The position numbers were made by a program, and so were the translations under genes. Source: an uncultured Alistipes sp. (lineage in GTDB: Bacteria; Bacteroidota; Bacteroidia; Bacteroidales; Rikenellaceae). From it: a DNA stretch of 56,095 nucleotides. This document shows positions 50,240-56,095 of this stretch, piece by piece (position 1 is the stretch's first letter; the number at the start of each line of letters is the position of its first letter). Under the pieces are notes generated by a model. It was not told where the DNA came from, did not search any database, and saw only the letters and a program-made list of their open reading frames with translations. The stretch is taken from NCBI GenBank assembly GCA_944321755.1, contig CALUMM010000012.1, positions 1 through 56,095 on the forward strand, given 5' to 3'.

Positions 50240-52261
50240 TTATTCGTTCGGATTCAAAGCCTTGCGCACCAATTCGTCATCCGCGGCATTGGGCATCGTC
50301 ACCCGCAGGTCGGGCGTGCGCTCCATCTCGCGGAGAATCGCGGCCCGGGCTCCGTCGTTGCGGGCCCAACTGCGGCGCGCAATGCCGTTGTTGACATCCC
50401 AGAAGAGCATCCCGCGGATCCGCTGCTCAGCCTCCTCCGTGCCGTCGACCACCATGCCGAAGCCGCCGTTGATCACTTCGCCCCAGCCGACGCCGCCTCC
50501 GTTGTGGATCGAGACCCACGTGGCGCCGCGGAACGAATCGCCGATGACGTTCTGTACGGCCATGTCGGCCGTGCGGTTCGAACCGTCGTAGATGTTGGCC
50601 GTCTCGCGGTAGGGCGAGTCGGTTCCCGAGACGTCGTGGTGGTCGCGCCCCAGCACCACGGGAGCCGACAGGCGGCCGTCAGCCACGGCGCGGTTGAAGG
50701 CCAGGGCGATCTTCGTGCGACCCTCGCAGTCGGCGTAGAGGATCCGGGCCTGCGACCCGACGACCAGGTGGTTGCGCCCGGCCTCGCGGATCCAGTGGAT
50801 ATTGTCGTCGAGCTGCCCGCGGATGTCGTCCGGAGCGTCCTTGCGGATCTCTTCAAGCACCTCGGCAGCCAGCTGGTCGGTCAGGGCAAGGTCCTCCTCG
50901 CGGCCCGAGGTGCAGACCCAGCGGAAGGGCCCGAAGCCGTAGTCGAAGAACATCGGTCCCATGATGTCCTCGACGTAGGAGGGGTAGCGAAAACGCCCCT
51001 CGCGCCCCATGACGGCGGCCCCGGCGCGCGAGGCTTCGAGCAGGAAGGCGTTGCCGTAATCAAAGAAGTACATGCCGCGCGCGGCGAGTTTGTTGATGGC
51101 GTCGACCTGGCGGCGCAGCGACTCCTGCACGCATTCGCGGAAGCGGACCGGCTCTTCGGCCATCATCTTGTTCGAGGCTTCGTAACTCAGCCCGACGGGA
51201 TAGTAGCCGCCGGCCCAGGGGTTGTGGAGCGAGGTCTGGTCCGACCCCAGATCGACCGGAATCTCCTCGGCAGCCAACCGCTCCCAGAGGTCGACGACGT
51301 TGCCCACATAGGCCAGCGATACGATCTCTTTCTCCTTGACGGCCTGCCGGATACGCGGGATCAGTTCATCCAGTGCTTCATGCAGTTCATCAACCCAACC
51401 CTGCTCGTAACGCTTCTGCGTGGCCTTGGGGTTGATCTCGGCGATGACCGACACCACGCCCGAAATGTTGCCCGCCTTGGGCTGGGCCCCCGACATACCA
51501 CCGAGCCCCGACGAGACGAACAACATCCCCCGGGCATCCGTCTGCCCCGGGGCGAAACGCTTGCGCGCGGCGTTCATCACCGTGATGGTCGTGCCGTGGA
51601 CGATGCCCTGCGGACCGATGTACATGTACGACCCGGCGGTCATCTGTCCGTACTGCGAGACCCCCATGGCGTTCATGCGCTCCCAGTCGTCGGGCTTCGA
51701 ATAGTTGGGAATCACCATGCCGTTGGTCACCACCACGCGCGGCGCCCACGGATGCGACGGGAACAACCCCAGCGGGTGTCCCGAATACATCACGAGCGTC
51801 TGATGGTCGGTCATCTCCGAGAGGTATTTCATCGTCAGCCGATACTGCGCCCAGTTCTGGAACACGGCGCCGTTTCCGCCGTAGGTGATCAGCTCATGGG
51901 GATGCTGCGCCACACGCGGATCGAGGTTGTTCTGGATCATCAGCATGATGGCCGCGGCCTGACGGCACCGCGCCGGGTACTCGTCGATCGGACGCGCATA
52001 CATCTCGTAGTCGGGACGCAGGCGGTACATGTAGATCCGGCCGTAGCGGCGCAGCTCCTCGGCAAACTCCCGGGCCAGCACGGCGTGGTGTTTGGCCGGG
52101 AAGTAACGCAGGGCGTTCTTCAGCGCAAGGACCTTCTCCTCGTCCGAGAGGATCTCCTTGCGCTTCGGGGCGTGGTTGATCTGTTTGTCATAGGGTTTCG
52201 CGGCGGGCAGCCGATCCGGAATTCCCGCGCGAATATCGTTCTGAAACTCTTCCCGTGTCAT
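50240..52261 (-). CDS. hutU: Urocanate hydratase
   Basis: The protein has 673 residues, longer than the roughly 555-residue HutU of Pseudomonas and close to the animal UROC1 type. YGGNGAVFQNWAQYRL, TLVMYSGHPLGLFPSH, SGLGGMSGAQPKAGN and LVVGSQARILYAD are the conserved urocanase segments, including the glycine-rich NAD-binding part. It hydrates urocanate to imidazolone propionate with NAD+ as electrophile. It follows ftcD by 60 bases and is followed by hutH after 15. The extra length lies mainly at the N-terminus and in an internal insertion, as in other Bacteroidota. Confidence 0.96.
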   Translation of the reverse strand: MTREEFQNDIRAGIPDRLPAAKPYDKQINHAPKRKEILSDEEKVLALKNALRYFPAKHHAVLAREFAEELRRYGRIYMYRLRPDYEMYARPIDEYPARCRQAAAIMLMIQNNLDPRVAQHPHELITYGGNGAVFQNWAQYRLTMKYLSEMTDHQTLVMYSGHPLGLFPSHPWAPRVVVTNGMVIPNYSKPDDWERMNAMGVSQYGQMTAGSYMYIGPQGIVHGTTITVMNAARKRFAPGQTDARGMLFVSSGLGGMSGAQPKAGNISGVVSVIAEINPKATQKRYEQGWVDELHEALDELIPRIRQAVKEKEIVSLAYVGNVVDLWERLAAEEIPVDLGSDQTSLHNPWAGGYYPVGLSYEASNKMMAEEPVRFRECVQESLRRQVDAINKLAARGMYFFDYGNAFLLEASRAGAAVMGREGRFRYPSYVEDIMGPMFFDYGFGPFRWVCTSGREEDLALTDQLAAEVLEEIRKDAPDDIRGQLDDNIHWIREAGRNHLVVGSQARILYADCEGRTKIALAFNRAVADGRLSAPVVLGRDHHDVSGTDSPYRETANIYDGSNRTADMAVQNVIGDSFRGATWVSIHNGGGVGWGEVINGGFGMVVDGTEEAEQRIRGMLFWDVNNGIARRSWARNDGARAAILREMERTPDLRVTMPNAADDELVRKALNPNE

Positions 52262-52321
52262 ATTTTTCGTGTTTTTCGTATTTTTTTCGAGAATATTCGA
52301 GCGTGTTCGAAGAGGGGGTTA

Positions 52322-54022
52322 CTACCCTATTTTCCGCTCGACGATCTCCAGCACCTCCCTTTCAAGCCGTTCGGCCTCGGCGGCAATGGCGTCGGCCTCG
52401 GCCACCAGCACGTCGGCCTTCGCACGGTCCTTCAGCCCGGCAGCATTGATCCGTACGTTCAGCCGCGCCCCGAAGACCGCACTCCGGGCCGCCAGCGCCC
52501 CGACACCGGCGTCCGACACCGAATTGGGATTCCCCTCTTCGGCCATCGCCCGCACGATCGGGAAGACCGCCAGCGCCGCCCGCATCGTGCGCAGCGGCAC
52601 CTCCGTGGCGTAGAGCGTCGCCTCCTGCAACGCCGCACTGCGGGCCGCCCGCTCCTCGTCGGTCGATTTCGGCATGGCGAAGACCGCCATGATGCGGTTG
52701 AAGGCCGCGGTATCCTCATCCACGAGGTGCAGCAACTCGGCCATCACCGTCTGCCCCTTTTCGGCCCAGTCGGAAAACTCCTCCCAGCGGTCGTCCCACC
52801 CCGCCTTGTGCGACGAGAGGTTCGCCACCATCGTGCCGAGCGCGGCGCCCAAAGCCCCCATGTAGGCCGAGATCGACCCGCCGCCCGGAGCCGGAGATTC
52901 GCTTGCGGTCTCCTCGGCAAACCCCTTGCAGGTCATATCGATAAGCCGCTTCTTCTCAACCTGCGCTTCAAGCAGGTATTCGATCACCTTCTCCTCGGGT
53001 TTGAAGGGTTTCAGGTCGTCCAGCCCCATCGACTTCACGGCCAGCCGCACGATCTCCTCCTCGGAGATCCCCACCGAACGGTGCTGCTTGCGCAGGAAGT
53101 ATTTCCCGGCCTCGACCAGCGCCCGTTTCGGGACCAGCCCCACGATCTCCGTGCCCGTGACGCGCACGCCCCGCGCATCGGCTCGACGGCACACCTCGTC
53201 GAAGGCCACATGCAGCGGCGTAACCGAAATATCCGTGATGTTCATCGAGACCTGCGCGATGCCGTACTCCTCGATGAACCACCCGATCGCCTTCGTGGCC
53301 TTCAGGGTGCCGGGCTGCATCACGGGATTGCCCGCGGCATCCTTCACCACCTTGCCCGTGATGGGATTCCCCTCGCGCACCGGACGCCCCTTCTCGCGCA
53401 CGTCGAACGCAATGGCGTTGGCCCGCCGCGTGGAGGTCGTATTGAGGTTGAAGTTCACGGCAATCAGAAAATCCCGCGCCCCGACGGTCGTGGCGCCCGT
53501 GCGAGCCACCCCTTCGTCGTAGGGCCGCGCCCCGAAATCGGGAGCCGTCTCCGCACGGGCCAGCTTCTCGGGCAGCGCCTCGTACTCCCCGGCACGACAG
53601 ACCGCCAGGTTCTTCCGTTCGGGGCGGAAGGCCGCCGCCTCGTAGCAGTAGGTCGGGACGTGCAACTCGTCGGCGATGCGTTTGGCCAGGTCGCGGGCCA
53701 GTGCCGCGCACTCTTCCAGGGTGATTCCCGCAATCGGGATCAGCGGCAGGACGTCCGTGGCGCCCATGCGCGGGTGCGCCCCCTTGTGGCGGCGCATGTC
53801 GATCAGCTCCGCGGCGCGTTTCACCCCGGCAAAGGCCGCTCCGACAACCGATTCGGGATCGCCGACAAAGGTCACCACCGTGCGGTTGGTCGCCTCGCCC
53901 GGGTCCACGTCGAGGACCTTCACACCGCCCGACGACTCGATGGCCGACACGATTTGTCGGATGATCTCCTTGTCGCGGCCCTCGCTGAAATTGGGCACGC
54001 ACTCCACGATACGATTCTGCAT
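52322..54022 (-). CDS. ftcD: Bifunctional glutamate formimidoyltransferase / formimidoyl-THF cyclodeaminase
   Basis: The protein has 566 residues. The transferase part (about 1-300) opens VECVPNFSEGRD and includes RRHKGAHPRMGATDVLPLIP and GWFIEEYGIAQVSMNITD (in pieces). The cyclodeaminase part (about 350-560) has SESPAPGGGSISAYMGALGAALGTMV and SVSDAGVGALAARSAVFGA, the folate-binding four-helix fold. The fusion passes the formimino group from formiminoglutamate to tetrahydrofolate and deaminates it, yielding glutamate, ammonia and methenyl-THF, as in animal FTCD. It is the first gene of the hut operon, with a promoter just upstream. No hutG or hutC is present here. Confidence 0.96.
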   Translation of the reverse strand: MQNRIVECVPNFSEGRDKEIIRQIVSAIESSGGVKVLDVDPGEATNRTVVTFVGDPESVVGAAFAGVKRAAELIDMRRHKGAHPRMGATDVLPLIPIAGITLEECAALARDLAKRIADELHVPTYCYEAAAFRPERKNLAVCRAGEYEALPEKLARAETAPDFGARPYDEGVARTGATTVGARDFLIAVNFNLNTTSTRRANAIAFDVREKGRPVREGNPITGKVVKDAAGNPVMQPGTLKATKAIGWFIEEYGIAQVSMNITDISVTPLHVAFDEVCRRADARGVRVTGTEIVGLVPKRALVEAGKYFLRKQHRSVGISEEEIVRLAVKSMGLDDLKPFKPEEKVIEYLLEAQVEKKRLIDMTCKGFAEETASESPAPGGGSISAYMGALGAALGTMVANLSSHKAGWDDRWEEFSDWAEKGQTVMAELLHLVDEDTAAFNRIMAVFAMPKSTDEERAARSAALQEATLYATEVPLRTMRAALAVFPIVRAMAEEGNPNSVSDAGVGALAARSAVFGARLNVRINAAGLKDRAKADVLVAEADAIAAEAERLEREVLEIVERKIG

Positions 54023-54050
54023 AAGTTGGGATATTTGGGGTTCTTTGCTT

Positions 54051-54058
54051 CAAATATA
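54051..54058 (-). promoter_or_regulatory. Promoter -7 element of the hut operon
   Basis: TATATTTG on the minus strand fits TAnnTTTG exactly, 28 bases before the ftcD ATG at 54022. TTG further upstream (54085-54087) is a little too far for an ideal -33. Confidence 0.7.
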
Positions 54059-54111
54059 CAAAATTTTCGGGAGAATTCGTAAAACAATATAGCAAAATCC
54101 GCGGATTTACT

Positions 54112-54148
54112 AAAAAACAGAAAGGCCGCCCGATTGTCTCGGACGGCC
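54112..54148 (-). terminator. Terminator of the TonB-dependent receptor gene
   Basis: On the minus strand GGCCGTCCGA and TCGGGCGGCC pair over 10 bp (one G-T) around GACAA and run into TTTCTGTTTTTT. It lies 84 bases after the receptor stop. Confidence 0.9.
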
Positions 54149-54232
54149 CGGAATTGCAGCCGGAAACGGGAAAGGAGGTCGCACCCGGCACCGAAGCGGT
54201 CGGCCGGTCATCGTCCCTCCATCCCGGTAGGG

Positions 54233-56095
54233 TCACCTGCCGAAGGTCAGCACCACGCCGCCCGTACACCAGATGCCCGGCAGCGGGATGCCCCCGAGGT
54301 CGCAATAACGGGTGTCGGTGAGGTTCGTGGCGTCGACATAGAGGCGGCACCACCCCTTCTCCCACGCGAGACGTCCGTCCAGCAGGAAATAGGGTTTATA
54401 ATCGCGCACCTCGGTGATCGTCGAGTTCCCCGTGACGGGATAGGCCGTGTAGCTGCCGTTGCGGTCGTAAACCGATCCGGTGAGCGTCAGCGACATCCGC
54501 CGCAGGAAATGCACCCCGACGGAAAGGGCCGCCTTGTGGCGCATGAAGTCCATGGCGCTCCTGGCGATGAGGTCCGAGCGACGGTCGTTGGTGATGTAGC
54601 CGTAAGAGAGTGTCACGCGCCGCAGGAACCCTTCCGCGACGGCGTAACCGCCCGAAATCTCGGCCCCGAAGGTATTGAGGCGGCTCGACTGTTCGGAGTG
54701 CCACTTCCCGCGCCAGGCGGCAGGGCTCTCGTCCGAATCCTCGTACCAGACCCAGTCGATGATGTCGCGCCCGAGGCGGTAGTAGAGTTGTCCCGAGAGG
54801 TTCCAGCAACGCTTCAGATAACTCGTGCCGAGGCGGTATGTGACAGCGCGTTCCGGCGTCAGGTCGAGGTTGTTGATCTGCGCCGGAGAGCTGTAGTAGA
54901 GGTCGGTGAAGGTCGGCAGCCGCATCGACTGCCACGCCCCGGCCTCGATCCGCAGCCCCTCCGTCGGCACATACCCCGCCGAAAAGCTCCACAGCGCCGA
55001 AGTCCCGTAGGGCGTCAGGCTCACACCGCCCGACAACGCCACATCGAACTGCCGCCAGCTCCGCGCGTGCCGCAGCCACACGTTCCCCGTATGGCGCGCC
55101 TTGGCACGGGTGTAGTCGCCGTGCGGCTTCGGGAGCGGTTCGCCGAGATTCGTGCTGTACAGGTGGTTGAAGGCCCAGTCGCCCCCCACGGTCGTCGTGC
55201 CCCACCGCCAGTCGCAGTCGGCCCACAGCTTCGCCCCGGCATTGTCCGTCCGGTGGCGGTTGAGCGCCGTGCCGCGCTTCCAGTCGTAGCGGTCGCGGTT
55301 CCAGCGGTAGCTCGCCGCCGCACCCAGCGAGAAGCGCTCCACCCGCTTCGTCCAGCGCAGCGACGTCAAGGCTGTGCCCGTATGCTCCCACTGGTCGGGG
55401 TTATAGGCCGCATAGAAGCCGTTCGAGCCGAACGCACGGTCCTGCCACCCGGCCTGGAAGTCGAAGAAACCCGCCCGGCCGCCGTCGCAGGTCGCACGCA
55501 CGAAGGCGTTCCAGTTCGAAAAATCGGTGTTGTGCCGGTAGCCGTCGCTGCGCCGGTACGACGCCGCGCCCAGCACCGAGAAGCGGCCCGATGTCACCGC
55601 GCCCGAGAGGTTCGCCGAGCCGTAGCCGTACTGGCCGCCCGAGCCCTCGAAGCGGACATAGGTCGGGCGCAGGGGCGCCGTGCGGATGTTCACCGCCCCG
55701 GCGTAGGCCCCCACGCCCGGAACACCGTCGATGAGCTCGACGGAAGAGATGCAGTCGAGATCGACCGGCAGCGAATGGGACTGGTGTCCCGTGCGGGCAT
55801 CCGTGAAGTCGATGCCGTTGAGCAGAATCATGGTTTGGTCGAATGAGCCGCCGCGGATGTAGATGTCGGCCTGCGCTCCCCTTCCCCCGCGTTCGCGGAC
55901 ATCGACCGAAGGCGTGAGGCGCAGGGCAGATTCCAGCGTCTGAACAGGCGCCGAGGCCTGAGCCTTTCGATCGAAAAGCGGAGTATGCGACTGGGCGTTG
56001 CGCGTGGGAGCCGTCTGGCTCCCCGTGACCCCCACTTCCCGAATCCGCAGGGTCTTCAGGACCGCGGTCGTATCGGAGGTCTGCGCCGACGCACC
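54233..56095 (-). CDS. TonB-dependent receptor (BtuB-like layout), N-terminus outside window
   Basis: The frame enters the window as the end of a signal peptide (GASAQ) followed by TSDTTAVLKTLRIREVGVTG, so only about 20 residues are missing and some 620 are seen. The plug has LESALRLTPSVDVRERGG, ADIYIRGGSFDQTMILLNG and SSVELIDGVPGVGAYAGAVN in overlapping pieces, typical of cobalamin/siderophore-type receptors. The barrel ends GIWCTGGVVLTFGR with DATNLTDTRYCDLGGIP before it. It lacks the SusC-type regulatory domain and has no SusD partner in view. A small cofactor, haem or metal chelate is the likely substrate; no neighbour here narrows this. Confidence 0.9.
   Translation of the reverse strand, partial: GASAQTSDTTAVLKTLRIREVGVTGSQTAPTRNAQSHTPLFDRKAQASAPVQTLESALRLTPSVDVRERGGRGAQADIYIRGGSFDQTMILLNGIDFTDARTGHQSHSLPVDLDCISSVELIDGVPGVGAYAGAVNIRTAPLRPTYVRFEGSGGQYGYGSANLSGAVTSGRFSVLGAASYRRSDGYRHNTDFSNWNAFVRATCDGGRAGFFDFQAGWQDRAFGSNGFYAAYNPDQWEHTGTALTSLRWTKRVERFSLGAAASYRWNRDRYDWKRGTALNRHRTDNAGAKLWADCDWRWGTTTVGGDWAFNHLYSTNLGEPLPKPHGDYTRAKARHTGNVWLRHARSWRQFDVALSGGVSLTPYGTSALWSFSAGYVPTEGLRIEAGAWQSMRLPTFTDLYYSSPAQINNLDLTPERAVTYRLGTSYLKRCWNLSGQLYYRLGRDIIDWVWYEDSDESPAAWRGKWHSEQSSRLNTFGAEISGGYAVAEGFLRRVTLSYGYITNDRRSDLIARSAMDFMRHKAALSVGVHFLRRMSLTLTGSVYDRNGSYTAYPVTGNSTITEVRDYKPYFLLDGRLAWEKGWCRLYVDATNLTDTRYCDLGGIPLPGIWCTGGVVLTFGR

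Noticed and set aside
50237..54082. A 1281-codon open frame on the plus strand across hutU and ftcD
   Set aside because: It runs opposite two complete, conserved hut genes and has no signal, motif or start region of its own.

Overview
The window looks like chromosome from a high-GC Bacteroidales bacterium, most likely Alistipes or a close relative. The signs are two SusC/SusD outer-membrane uptake systems, two ECF sigma/FecR pairs, many lipoproteins, fimbrillin-like proteins, an FTCD-type histidine pathway, and the Bacteroidota promoter element TAnnTTTG in front of several transcription units. The genus is an inference from overall character; no rRNA is present.

Layout. (1) 1-10335, minus strand: one apparent operon of SusC, SusD, an FN3/PKD/PQQ-propeller lipoprotein, an exported TIM-barrel isomerase-like protein, a metallo-beta-lactamase-fold lipoprotein, a glycerophosphodiester phosphodiesterase and a GlpT-type transporter cut by the window edge. 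A divergent ECF sigma/anti-sigma pair (10657-12230) faces it. Together they read as a system for importing and splitting a glycerophosphodiester-containing compound. (2) 12313-15813, minus strand: nitroreductase, FtsH and a DUF308/HdeD membrane protein. (3) 15927-19770, plus strand: an AraC regulator, then a lipoprotein joining a fimbrillin-like domain to an IdeS/Mac-type (C66) cysteine protease domain with all expected catalytic positions, then a second fimbrillin-like lipoprotein. This is the most notable locus in the window. (4) 20292-21794: a glutamine synthetase family enzyme. (5) 22132-36001, plus strand: a polysaccharide-utilisation locus for N-glycans (ECF sigma, FecR, SusC, SusD, catalytically dead GH18-like binding protein, DUF1735-LamG binding protein, active-looking GH18 endo-beta-N-acetylglucosaminidase, extra lipoprotein), followed by a separately transcribed GH20 hexosaminidase. 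(6) 35988-44601: metal/efflux island with an HMA-tagged SO_0444-type permease, an HMA-AraC regulator, and an RND efflux operon whose TolC gene carries a frameshift, opposite an AraC regulator. (7) 44643-46987: a PatB/MalY C-S lyase and a fused MsrB-MsrA with a repetitive linker. (8) 46997-47498: a gene-free stretch full of nested inverted repeats. (9) 47499-54022, minus strand: complete histidine-to-glutamate operon ftcD-hutU-hutH-hutI. (10) 54233-56095: TonB-dependent receptor, truncated at its N-terminus by the window edge.

Recurring logic: both SusC proteins carry the N-terminal STN signalling domain that pairs with FecR and an ECF sigma factor, so each nutrient locus should be induced by its own substrate. 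Both susC genes also carry a nine-base G/C homopolymer at the same architectural position, just after the STN domain.
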